Source of the DNA: an uncultured Oscillospiraceae bacterium
GTDB lineage: Bacteria; Bacillota; Clostridia; Oscillospirales; Oscillospiraceae
Reading direction: 5' to 3'
NCBI GenBank assembly: GCA_934589065.1
Contig: CAKTNN010000004.1
Coordinates: 1 to 64,000 of the forward strand
DNA: 64,000 nucleotides
The translations under genes and the position numbers were made by a program. Below are positions 25,141 to 32,813 of the stretch, in pieces (position 1 is the first letter of the stretch; each line of letters begins with the position of its first letter). Under the pieces are notes generated by a model, which made no database searches, had not been told where the DNA came from, and saw only the letters and a program-made list of their open reading frames with translations.

Positions 25141-26313
25141 TTAATTAAAGCTGCTCTGGTCGAAGGTGATGACGGGGTAATAGCGCACAGGGCTGTTTTC
25201 GTTGAGCTCCTGCTCCAGGCGGGCCTGGATTTCTCCCTCCTTGCCCCGAAGGTCGGTGGGGAGAATAACGTCAAAGATCAAATTGGTATGCTCGTTGCCG
25301 GGAACCATGCGGAAGTCGTGTACCCCCAGGCGCAGGTCGATGGTGTGGAGGATCTGCTCCACCCGGACGTGCATCCGGTCCAGCTCCGGGTCATCGGTGA
25401 CAACGGGGTCATAGTGAATAACCAGGTGGACGCCGTGGCTTTGGAGGCATTCCCGCTCCATATCGTCAATGAGCTCATGGCAGGCCATGGGGTCTTCCTT
25501 GTAGTCCATTTCCACATGGATGCTGGCAAAGCGCTGACCGGGGCCGTAATCATGCACCATCAGGTCGTGGAAGCCCAGAACCTTGGGGTTATCCCGGATG
25601 TAATCCACGATTTTTTCCCGAAGCTCCGGGTCGGTGCCCTCCCCCAGCAGAGGGGAAATGGTCTCTTTTGCAAGGCCAATGCCGCTGTAGAGGATGAACA
25701 GACACACGGCAAAGCCCATGTAGCCATCCACCGGGAGGGAAGTAAAGTGCTCCACCAGTGCCGCGATCAGAACGGCGGTGGTGGTGATGACGTCATTCCG
25801 GCTGTCGGCAGCGGTGGCGGCAAGGGTGGCGGAATGGATTTTTTTGCCCAGGGCGGTGTTAAAGTGGGACATCCAGAGCTTGATGAGGATGGAGGCCGCC
25901 AACACGGCGGCGGTCACCCAGGTAAGGATTACAGTGCTGGGGTGGAAAATCTTATCCAAAGAGGATTTGCCCAGCTCCACGCCGATGATGAGGATCAGGG
26001 CGGATATGGCAAGGCCGGAAAGATACTCATACCGGGCATGCCCGAAGGGATGGCCTTCGTCCGCGGGACGCTCCGCCAGCCGGAAGCCCAGCATGGTAAC
26101 AATGGAGCTGGTGGCATCGGACAGGTTGTTCATGGCATCGGCGGTGATGGAAACGGAGTGGGTCAGAAGGCCTACAGCCAGCTTGCCGGAAAAGAGCAGA
26201 ACGTTGCACACAATGCCCACAAGACCTGCCAGCTGGCCCACGGCTGCACGGACTTTGGAATCCTCCAAATGGTCCGAATTCTGGACAAAAGTGCGAAGAA
26301 GCCAGTTAGTCAT
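25141..26313 (-). CDS. Cation diffusion facilitator (Zn/Mn/Fe exporter)
   Basis: A 390-residue CDF transporter with six membrane spans. Metal-site motifs are SITADAMNNLSDA in TM2 and ADSRNDV in TM5. HPFGHARYEY lies after TM2. The cytoplasmic C-terminal domain is unusually long, continuing past HVEMD to a second ferredoxin-like segment (HDFRMVPGNEHTNLIFD). It exports divalent metal, and the metal cannot be fixed from these motifs. ATG 26313 has AGGAGGAATT upstream. Confidence 0.92.
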   Translation of the reverse strand: MTNWLLRTFVQNSDHLEDSKVRAAVGQLAGLVGIVCNVLLFSGKLAVGLLTHSVSITADAMNNLSDATSSIVTMLGFRLAERPADEGHPFGHARYEYLSGLAISALILIIGVELGKSSLDKIFHPSTVILTWVTAAVLAASILIKLWMSHFNTALGKKIHSATLAATAADSRNDVITTTAVLIAALVEHFTSLPVDGYMGFAVCLFILYSGIGLAKETISPLLGEGTDPELREKIVDYIRDNPKVLGFHDLMVHDYGPGQRFASIHVEMDYKEDPMACHELIDDMERECLQSHGVHLVIHYDPVVTDDPELDRMHVRVEQILHTIDLRLGVHDFRMVPGNEHTNLIFDVILPTDLRGKEGEIQARLEQELNENSPVRYYPVITFDQSSFN

Positions 26314-26489
26314 GACGAATTCCTCCTAAAACGGAAGCAGCACCGCATAGTTCGGGGCGCCGGGGCGCATCCCAAATGCGGTGTTGCGGGTGTACGATAT
26401 ATAGAACCCATTATACAGGAAGCCGGGAAAAAAGCAAGGGAAAAGTTTCGGTTTAAGAAATTATTTTCTTAGTCAATCGGTAGGAGACA

Positions 26490-26518
26490 TTGACAAAATT
26501 TTTGGTATGGGGTATAGT
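26490..26518 (+). promoter_or_regulatory. Promoter of the antitoxin RNA
   Basis: TTGACA (26490-26495) and TATAGT (26513-26518) with a 17-bp spacer, near consensus. No rightward gene follows, only a ~90-nt stretch ending in a terminator. Confidence 0.8.
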
Positions 26519-26524
26519 ATAAAT

Positions 26525-26611
26525 ACAAAGGGCGCTGCCAGTAGGACGGCTCCCCACGTTGGTTAAAAAGAAGTAACCGTTGCTGTGGAAAGTTGGCGGT
26601 TACTTCTTTTT
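26525..26611 (+). ncRNA. Candidate antisense RNA antitoxin (type I system)
   Basis: The RNA would start near 26525 and end at the hairpin 26565-26611. Its last 12 nt are complementary to the end of the toxin reading frame and the rest to the toxin mRNA 3' region. Strong promoter, short length and convergent overlap match par/RNAII-type antitoxins. Confidence 0.68.
26565..26611. terminator. Bidirectional terminator shared by toxin mRNA and antitoxin RNA
   Basis: A perfect 15-bp stem (26565-26579 with 26597-26611), with five A before and five T after, serves both directions. The right arm overlaps the last codons of the toxin gene. Confidence 0.85.
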
Positions 26612-26692
26612 GTTATCATTATCTTGGCGAACCAAGGAGATAATTGCGACAATGACCATACAGAACGCGAAGAGCTCCTGCCATGTAACCAT
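26600..26692 (-). CDS. Hol-Tox-type small membrane toxin (type I toxin)
   Basis: A 30-residue peptide: MVTWQELFAF, then a single membrane span CMVIVAIISLV, then a charged tail ending KKK. This is the pattern of the putative holin-like (Hol-Tox) toxins of Firmicutes. ATG 26692 follows GAGGGGGTG. A CCCCCT/AGGGGG hairpin (26700-26720) covers that ribosome site, as in known type I toxin mRNAs. The gene is too short for routine gene calling. Its 3' end lies inside the shared terminator with the convergent antisense RNA. Confidence 0.82.
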   Translation of the reverse strand: MVTWQELFAFCMVIVAIISLVRQDNDNKKK

Positions 26693-26784
26693 TTCGCCAC
26701 CCCCTCTCTATTTAAGGGGGCAAAGAAGCATCACCCCCCAAAAATGGGGGAGCCGCCTACCGCGGTACTGGTAGCACCAAAGAT

Positions 26785-26813
26785 AAAATAGCACAGGGTT
26801 CGACAAATTGCAA
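26785..26813 (-). promoter_or_regulatory. Promoter of the toxin mRNA
   Basis: On the minus strand TTGCAA (26813-26808) and TATTTT (26790-26785) with a 17-bp spacer. The ~85-nt leader has two G/C-run hairpins (26734-26750 and 26700-26720), the second covering the ribosome site. The remainder of the 26314-26850 gap shows nothing else. Confidence 0.62.
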
Positions 26814-26850
26814 GGAGAATAAGATGTGTACCTGTTTTGCTCCCCTAAAA

Positions 26851-27585
26851 TTACCCTTCCATTTGGGAAAGCATCTGGGCGATGGTGCGGAAGAGGGCGG
26901 TTTGCTCCTCCCCGGGGATGCCCTTGCTGTTCATATCCGCCTGCTGCAAAAGAAGCAGACGGTTTAGCGTGTCCTTCCCATAGAGGGCCAGATCCTGCCG
27001 GAGTACGTCTTCCTCCGGTGTCAGGCGCTTCATGTGCAGCAGCACCAAAAGGGAAACCTCCCGGCATAGTTCCTCCGGCGCACCCATCCGGCGAAGGATG
27101 CCTTCGGCAATGGGGGCGCCCTTTTGGGCGTGGCCCTTGAAGTGCCCCCGTCCGGTCTCGTCCAGGGTGAAGGTGCTCGCCTTTCCAATGTCGTGGAGCA
27201 GGGCGGCCCAGCGCAGGGTCAGATCCCCGGGCACCTGGGCGGTCACGTGGGCAATGTGGGTATACAGGTCAAACCGGTGGTGGGGCGAGTGCTGCTGAAA
27301 GCCTAGGCAGGGCTCCAGCTCCGGGATCGCCCCGGCAAAGATCGGGCCAAAGCGGAGAAGATCCTCCAGCGTAATGCCGACCAAAATGCCGTTCAGCAGA
27401 GGAAAACACTGCTTAGGCGGCACATCGTACAGCAGTCCCGAGAGGGCGCACAGGTCTTTTCCGGCCTGACGGGAAAGGGGGCATCCACCGGTAACGGAAT
27501 GCTCCAGAATTTTCAGGATCCAGGTCGGTTCCTGGCGCAGTGAGGCAATATTTTCCGGGGTGAGAAAGGGGGCTCCTGGGGTCAT
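26851..27585 (-). CDS. HD-domain protein derived from CCA tRNA nucleotidyltransferase (no catalytic head domain)
   Basis: A 244-residue protein that matches only the second half of CCA-adding enzymes: PELEPCLGFQQHSPHHRFDL, WAALLHDIGKASTFT (HD metal site), GRGHFKGHAQ, then the C-terminal helical part. The N-terminal nucleotidyltransferase domain (about 200 residues with the GxGS and DxD signatures) is absent, and the upstream DNA encodes a different protein, so this is not a simple frameshift. It should be a phosphohydrolase-type HD protein acting on unknown phosphoesters. It overlaps the upstream gene by ATGA and is the last of a four-gene leftward operon. Confidence 0.82.
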   Translation of the reverse strand: MTPGAPFLTPENIASLRQEPTWILKILEHSVTGGCPLSRQAGKDLCALSGLLYDVPPKQCFPLLNGILVGITLEDLLRFGPIFAGAIPELEPCLGFQQHSPHHRFDLYTHIAHVTAQVPGDLTLRWAALLHDIGKASTFTLDETGRGHFKGHAQKGAPIAEGILRRMGAPEELCREVSLLVLLHMKRLTPEEDVLRQDLALYGKDTLNRLLLLQQADMNSKGIPGEEQTALFRTIAQMLSQMEG

Positions 27586-28274
27586 ACCGTGCCCCCCTGG
27601 GAATCAAAGAGGATGCTTCCCGTGAGCCACAGGGCGCACAGAAGGTAGAGCGGTTGACCGGAAGTGCCGACGGAGGCAGCCATGGAGGCAAACGTGCCCA
27701 CAAGGGCCAGCCGCAGACGCCAGAGAGGGCTGCCCAGGGATACCTCCCGGGCGGCCTGCTGATAGGCAAAGCCGGCAAGGCACAAGGTGGAGGCCAGCGC
27801 AAACATATAGTTTTGCATTTGCGGAATCCGACTCCAAACCTGGTAAGAGGCAACCAGTCGCAGAAGAAAGCCGATGCAGACGGTGGCATTGAGCCCGAAG
27901 GGGGGCTTTTTCCCCTGAATTCGGAGAATGCCCAGGGCTGCCGCCGCGGCGACGGAGAGATAGCGGCCCATCTGGAAGAGCAGCCACAGAATGGCGCTTA
28001 CGCTGGAAGCCCGTTCCTGGGGGAGCAGCAGTCCCAGCGCCAGAAGAAGCGGGGCAAGCCCGGAGAGAAGCTTATTTTCCCGGCTTTCCGGCGGCTGTGC
28101 CAGGAAGGCAAGGAAAACTGCCGCTACGGACAGCACCAGCAAAAGCACCTCCGGAAAACTCCCGGCTGCCAGAAGTCCCCGGTCATCGGTGTAAAGGCTA
28201 TAAAAGAGCCACCGGCAGACCATGGCGCAAAGGCCGAGAAGGGGGGCAAAGATCCAGAATTTGGTTCGCTTCAT
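27582..28274 (-). CDS. Membrane protein of unknown function
   Basis: A 230-residue protein with about six to seven hydrophobic spans and few charged loops. No family was recognised. It starts 12 bp after the DUF1624-type gene and overlaps the HD-protein start, so it is part of the same operon. Confidence 0.7.
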   Translation of the reverse strand: MKRTKFWIFAPLLGLCAMVCRWLFYSLYTDDRGLLAAGSFPEVLLLVLSVAAVFLAFLAQPPESRENKLLSGLAPLLLALGLLLPQERASSVSAILWLLFQMGRYLSVAAAAALGILRIQGKKPPFGLNATVCIGFLLRLVASYQVWSRIPQMQNYMFALASTLCLAGFAYQQAAREVSLGSPLWRLRLALVGTFASMAASVGTSGQPLYLLCALWLTGSILFDSQGGTV

Positions 28275-28286
28275 GAAAATACCTCG

Positions 28287-28988
28287 CTACAGCACCGCCG
28301 CGTACAGCGCCACGGCGGCGGCTAAAATGGGTTGGTGCAGCAGATAGATGATCAGGCTGTGCCTGCCGCACCACTGCAAAAAGGGTAAGGGGGGATGCTC
28401 CCTGGGAAACCGGCTGGTTTTCTCCCGGTAAAGGGTTCTGCCCACCACGGCACCCAGGAGAAAATAGCCCAGGTTTGGCAGCAGGGGGAAATAGTCCGAG
28501 GAGGCAAAGCAATAGGGGGCAAAGCCAAGAACGGTGAGCCACGGGAAGGAGAAGCCCCGGGTGCGCAGATAGAGCCCGGAAACAATCATCAGGATTCCCA
28601 GAATCGTCAGAAGCCCGTTGCTGCCCTTTCGGAACAGGGGCCAGAGCATCATGCACAGCCCCAGACAGTGAAGAACTCCAAAATAGATGATGATGTCCTT
28701 TCCCGCTGCTCCCAGCAGATAGATGCCCACCGTGGCGGCGGTGCACAGAAAGCCGCAGAGGAAAACCTGAAGCCCCCGCTTGACGCAGTGGGAGCCCAGG
28801 GTGACGCTGATGCCGGAAATCAGCAGGAAGAGACAACCGTAATTGTTCTTAAACAGCAGATAGCCCACTGGCTGCTGCCAATGCCAGACACCGAACAGGT
28901 CAACAAGATCGTAAATGAGGTGGATGCCGATCATGCCCAGCAGTGCAAGCCCCCGAAAGGCATCCAGCTCCCATATCCGCTTTTTCAT
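28287..28988 (-). CDS. DUF1624/HGSNAT-type membrane acyltransferase-like protein
   Basis: A 233-residue polytopic protein beginning KRIWELDAFRGLALLGMIGI, with the D-A-F-R-G start diagnostic of DUF1624 heparan-alpha-glucosaminide acetyltransferase-like proteins. It continues with ILxxxGISxTLG and ends with GRHSLIIYLLHQPIL. Such proteins move acyl groups across the membrane onto sugars. The substrate here is unknown. Its start overlaps the stop of the acyl-CoA synthetase gene (ATGA). Confidence 0.86.
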   Translation of the reverse strand: MKKRIWELDAFRGLALLGMIGIHLIYDLVDLFGVWHWQQPVGYLLFKNNYGCLFLLISGISVTLGSHCVKRGLQVFLCGFLCTAATVGIYLLGAAGKDIIIYFGVLHCLGLCMMLWPLFRKGSNGLLTILGILMIVSGLYLRTRGFSFPWLTVLGFAPYCFASSDYFPLLPNLGYFLLGAVVGRTLYREKTSRFPREHPPLPFLQWCGRHSLIIYLLHQPILAAAVALYAAVL

Positions 28989-30709
28989 TGTGCGGCAGTG
29001 GCGGCGTTGGCTTCCTCTTCCAGCACCCGGTAGGCAACCTTACCCACCAGCGTTTTGGGCAGCTCTTTCCGGAACTCAATCTCTCTGGGCATGGCGTACT
29101 TGGCAATGTGGACTGCGCAGTAGTCCAGAATTTCCTTTTTCAGTTCCTCGGTGGGCTCTACGCCGGGCATGGGAACCACATAGGCCTTGACCCGCTGCAC
29201 CCGGTAGGGGTCCTTTACGCCGATGACGCAGCTGAGGAGCACCTTTTCATTGGCATCGATGATGTTTTCCAGCTGGGAGGGATAGACATTGTAGCCGGAG
29301 GTGACGATCATCCGCTTGATGCGCTGACGGAAGTAGACAAAGCCGTCCTGATCCATATAGCCCAGGTCGCCGGTGTGGAGCCAGATACGACCGTCGTAGT
29401 GGCGGCGCAGGGTGTTTGCCGTTTCCTGGGGGTTATCCATATAGCCCAGCATGACGGATGGGCCGGAGATGCAGATCTCGCCCTCGGTATTGGGCTCAAC
29501 CTCGTTTACCGTGCCGGGCGCTACGATCTTATAGTAGGTATCGGGGAAGGGCACGCCGATGGAGCCCTGACGGGCATAGTCCTTGGGGGTCAGGCAGGAG
29601 GCGGTGACGCACTCGGTGGTGCCGTAGCCCTCCCGAATCTGCTCGGTGCAGTTGTGCTCCCGCAGGAAGGCATCCACCTTTTTCTTCAGCTCCGGGGACA
29701 GGCTGTCGCCGCCGGAGAAAATGCCTTTCAGGAAGCTCAGATCTGCATTTTCCAGATTTTCCGCCCGCAGCAGGGCTTCAAACAGGGTGGGAACGCCGGG
29801 AATCAGGTTGGGCTTCTGCTTGACCAGGGTATCGGCGTAAATTTTAACATTGAACTGGGGAATGAGGATGCAGGTGCCGCCGGCAACCAGGGGGGTGTGG
29901 ATGCCGATGCCCAGACCGAAGCCGTGGAACACGGGCATAACGGAGAGCATTTTCATATCGGAAATCTCATCCATGGTAAAGCCGGAGGCGGCAATGGTCT
30001 GCAGGGCCAGAGCGTTGAAATTCAGGTTGGAGAGCATAATGCCCTTGGTGGTGCCGGTGGTTCCACCGGAATAGAGGATTGCACCGCAATCGTCATACCG
30101 GCCCTTGGGGGGCTCCAGAACCACATCCTTGCCGGCACGAACCATATCGTACCACAGGGTATAGCCGGTTTTGGGCAGCTTTTTTACGGCCCGGGCGCTC
30201 TTGGTCATGGGGTAGAGCATATTCAGAGGCACAGGCAGCTCGTCGGCAACCTTGGCAATGAGAATCTCTGTGGGGTTCTCCAGCTGAGGCACAATGCCTG
30301 CGACCTTGTAGTAGAACTGGTCCAGGGTCAGGATGGCCTTGCTCTTGGAGAAATTCAGGTAGAAGGCGATTTCCTGGGCGGCGGACAGGGGGTGAATCAT
30401 ATTGGGAATGGCGCCCAGGTAGTTTAGGGCATAGAAGCAGTCCAGAGCCTGAGGGGTGTTTGCCATGCAGATGGTCACCTTGTCCCCCTGCCGGATGCCC
30501 ATTTTATACAGGCCTTTGGCAGCAGCACGGATTCTGGCTACGAACTCCCGATAGTTGGTCTTTTTGCCCATAAAGACGTAGGCAATGTGGTCGGGCTTGC
30601 GCTTGGCAGCGGAAGCAACCATTTCATACATGGTCTTGTGGGGGTATTCCAGGGAGGCCGGCGTTTTGCCGTAGTATTTTAACCAGGGCGCGGATGCGGA
30701 TAAACCCAT
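28985..30709 (-). CDS. AMP-dependent acyl-CoA synthetase/ligase
   Basis: A 574-residue ANL-family adenylating enzyme that activates a carboxylic acid with ATP and CoA. It shows the P-loop-like YSGGTTGTTKG, the REGYGTTE motif, the ATP-binding LHTGDLGYMDQDGF, the hinge-region RIKRMIVTSGYNVYPSQLE, and the catalytic lysine near the end in PKTLVGKVAYR. A fatty or other medium-length acid is likely, but the sequence does not fix the substrate. ATG 30709 is used because AAAGGAA precedes it, although the frame stays open upstream. It leads a leftward operon and is divergent from plsC, suggesting lipid metabolism. Confidence 0.92.
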   Translation of the reverse strand: MGLSASAPWLKYYGKTPASLEYPHKTMYEMVASAAKRKPDHIAYVFMGKKTNYREFVARIRAAAKGLYKMGIRQGDKVTICMANTPQALDCFYALNYLGAIPNMIHPLSAAQEIAFYLNFSKSKAILTLDQFYYKVAGIVPQLENPTEILIAKVADELPVPLNMLYPMTKSARAVKKLPKTGYTLWYDMVRAGKDVVLEPPKGRYDDCGAILYSGGTTGTTKGIMLSNLNFNALALQTIAASGFTMDEISDMKMLSVMPVFHGFGLGIGIHTPLVAGGTCILIPQFNVKIYADTLVKQKPNLIPGVPTLFEALLRAENLENADLSFLKGIFSGGDSLSPELKKKVDAFLREHNCTEQIREGYGTTECVTASCLTPKDYARQGSIGVPFPDTYYKIVAPGTVNEVEPNTEGEICISGPSVMLGYMDNPQETANTLRRHYDGRIWLHTGDLGYMDQDGFVYFRQRIKRMIVTSGYNVYPSQLENIIDANEKVLLSCVIGVKDPYRVQRVKAYVVPMPGVEPTEELKKEILDYCAVHIAKYAMPREIEFRKELPKTLVGKVAYRVLEEEANAATAAQ

Positions 30710-30820
30710 TTCGTTATGTTCCTTTCTCTTCTCTTCCTGATGGATATTGAGACACAATATAGGAAAGTATATCACTTTTACCCCAATATTTCCACCCCCG
30801 AAAGTGAAAAACCTTAGGAC

Positions 30821-30849
30821 TTGTAAAATGTTTCTCAAAAAGGTATAAT
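30821..30849 (+). promoter_or_regulatory. Promoter of plsC
   Basis: TTGTAA (30821-30826) and TATAAT (30844-30849) with a 17-bp spacer. Confidence 0.75.
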
Positions 30850-30879
30850 AAACCAAACACTTTTTGGGAGGAATGGAAT

Positions 30880-31704
30880 ATGCTATTGGGTTCCATCGGA
30901 ATTTTGTCCGCTGTGATTGGCGTACTGTGTGCCGTTTTCGGGGGCGTCAGCATTTTGGGGGCAGTGGGCATTTTTGTGGGCAGCTATGTGGGGCTGTGTA
31001 TCCTGGCCTTTTTATTTTTGTGGATTGCCACGTCGGCGGTGCGGCAGGATGTGCCCCAGGAGGAGGACAGCAAATTCTACCGCTGGATCACCAAAACCTA
31101 CATTCCCGCAGTATTTACCCTGCTGGGAATGAAGATTGACCTGCAGGGGGAAGACCTTGTGCCCAAGGATGGAAGATTCCTGATGGTATGCAACCACCTG
31201 AACATTCTCGATCCGGTGCTGCTGTTGGGGTGCTTTCCCAAGGCCCAGCTGGCCTTTATTTCCAAAAAGGAAAACGCGGATATGTTTATCATCGGCAACC
31301 TGATGCACAAGCTCATGTGCCAGATGATCAATCGGGAGAACGACCGGGAGGCGCTGAAAACCATCCTCAAGTGCATCCAGATGCTGAAAGAGGACAAGGT
31401 TTCCGTGTGCGTGTTCCCCGAGGGCTACACCAGCCGGGATGGAAAGCTCCATCACTTCCGCCCCGGTGTATTTAAGATTGCCACCAAGGCCCAGGTGCCC
31501 ATTGTGGTGTGCACCCTGCAAAACACCCAGAAGGTTTTCGGCAATGCTAAGCACCTGAAAAAGACCCCGGTGCCGCTGCACGTGGTTGGGGTGATTCAGC
31601 CGGATACCTTCGCCGGAAGAACCGCGGTGGACATCGCCCAGCAGGCCTATGATCGGATGATCTCTGACCTGGGAGAGGCGTTCAGACCGGAAGAAACGGA
31701 ATAA
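30880..31704 (+). CDS. plsC: 1-acyl-sn-glycerol-3-phosphate acyltransferase-like protein
   Basis: A 274-residue PlsC-family enzyme that acylates lysophosphatidic acid at the membrane. Two hydrophobic N-terminal segments anchor it. The HX4D catalytic motif is NHLNILD and the substrate-binding motif is FPEGYTS. ATG 30880 follows GGGAGGAA. It has its own promoter and terminator and is divergent from the acyl-CoA synthetase operon. Confidence 0.92.
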   Translation: MLLGSIGILSAVIGVLCAVFGGVSILGAVGIFVGSYVGLCILAFLFLWIATSAVRQDVPQEEDSKFYRWITKTYIPAVFTLLGMKIDLQGEDLVPKDGRFLMVCNHLNILDPVLLLGCFPKAQLAFISKKENADMFIIGNLMHKLMCQMINRENDREALKTILKCIQMLKEDKVSVCVFPEGYTSRDGKLHHFRPGVFKIATKAQVPIVVCTLQNTQKVFGNAKHLKKTPVPLHVVGVIQPDTFAGRTAVDIAQQAYDRMISDLGEAFRPEETE

Positions 31705-31749
31705 AAAAGAACCGATGCCCCAGCATTTGCTGGGGCATCGGTTCTTTTT
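31704..31749. terminator. Bidirectional terminator
   Basis: A 21-bp perfect stem (31704-31724 with 31729-31749) with A and T runs at its ends, between plsC and the convergent hydrolase gene. Confidence 0.92.
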
Positions 31750-31766
31750 CGTAGGGTTTTGGGGCG

Positions 31767-32741
31767 CTATTTGTCAAATTCCTGCCAGAAGGAGCGCATG
31801 GCCCGCTGGCAGGTCTCCGGTTCCTGCACATAGCTCATGGCATGGGCAGCACCGGGAACCACCACCAGACGGCGGGGAGCGGTGCAGGCCAGATAATTGT
31901 CGTAGGTCATCTGGATGGGAACGAAGCGATCTTCCGTGCCGTGGATAAAGAGCACGGGAATGGCAGCGCCTTTCAGAGCGGTGAGGGTGGAGTAGGAACC
32001 CAGCCCCTGGTGGAGCTTCCGGCGGAAGCTCAGATCCGTAACCAGCTGCCGCAGGGGCGTGCTGGATAGGTGCAGATTGCTTTCCGTTACGTGCTTCCAG
32101 ATCGCTTTGGGGGAAGTAAAGCCGCAGTCGGCCTGGATGCCCCGGACGCTGGCAGGCAGGTCTTCTCCGGCTGCCATCAGCACGGTGGTTGCGCCCATGG
32201 AAATGCCGCTGAGATAGATGGGGAGGCCAAAATCCTGACTGTCCGCCCACTGGGCCCAGCTCAGGCAGTCCTTCCGCTCCAGCAGGCCAAAGCCCATGTA
32301 TTTGCCCTGGCTGCCGCCCTGGGCCCGCTGCTCAACATACAGCACATTGCAGTGCTGCTCCTGCCAGAAGGGGGCGACCATGCAGAAATCCCTGGCCCAA
32401 TTGGAACGCCAGCCGTGGAAGGCAAGAATCAGCCGCTGGGGATTTTGACAGGTGACCAGGTGGCCCACCAATTCCAGACCGTCGAAGGATTGGATGGTGA
32501 CGGTTTCGGCAGGCGTCTCCGCCAGGGCTTTGGCGGCCTGATCCCGGCGGGCGTTGAAGGACTTATCCTCCTTGCCGCCGGAGACATTCACAAGTTTTCC
32601 GTAGGCGGGAAGCTTTCGATTGGTGGCAAGGCTGGACATGGCGTGGATAACACCGCAGGAGAGGGCCGCGCCTGCCGCGCCCACGCCTGCCGCACCCACA
32701 AGGAGCTTGGTGCGAAGCTGCTGTTTCTTCTTCTTTTTCAA
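31767..32741 (-). CDS. Alpha/beta hydrolase with N-terminal membrane anchor
   Basis: A 324-residue protein with a lysine-rich start, one hydrophobic anchor (residues ~12-33) and an alpha/beta hydrolase domain. The nucleophile elbow is GISMG, the oxyanion-region motif is FHGWRSN, the acid is probably in HGTEDRFVP, and the catalytic His in GAAHAMSY. The start is TTG at 32741, the only start before the anchor with a nearby ribosome site (AAAGG). Such proteins are often esterases or peptidases. The substrate is unknown. Confidence 0.85.
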   Translation of the reverse strand: MKKKKKQQLRTKLLVGAAGVGAAGAALSCGVIHAMSSLATNRKLPAYGKLVNVSGGKEDKSFNARRDQAAKALAETPAETVTIQSFDGLELVGHLVTCQNPQRLILAFHGWRSNWARDFCMVAPFWQEQHCNVLYVEQRAQGGSQGKYMGFGLLERKDCLSWAQWADSQDFGLPIYLSGISMGATTVLMAAGEDLPASVRGIQADCGFTSPKAIWKHVTESNLHLSSTPLRQLVTDLSFRRKLHQGLGSYSTLTALKGAAIPVLFIHGTEDRFVPIQMTYDNYLACTAPRRLVVVPGAAHAMSYVQEPETCQRAMRSFWQEFDK

Positions 32742-32813
32742 TGGGATTGCCGCCTTTCTATGGGAGTTGCCTCCATAATACCGGAGGATTCTAAACAGAA
32801 ACGAAAGGAACCG

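Noticed and set aside
30781-30880. Possible FapR-type operator before plsC
   Set aside because: Only a short CCTTAGG-like match is visible, without the full palindrome, so no claim is made.
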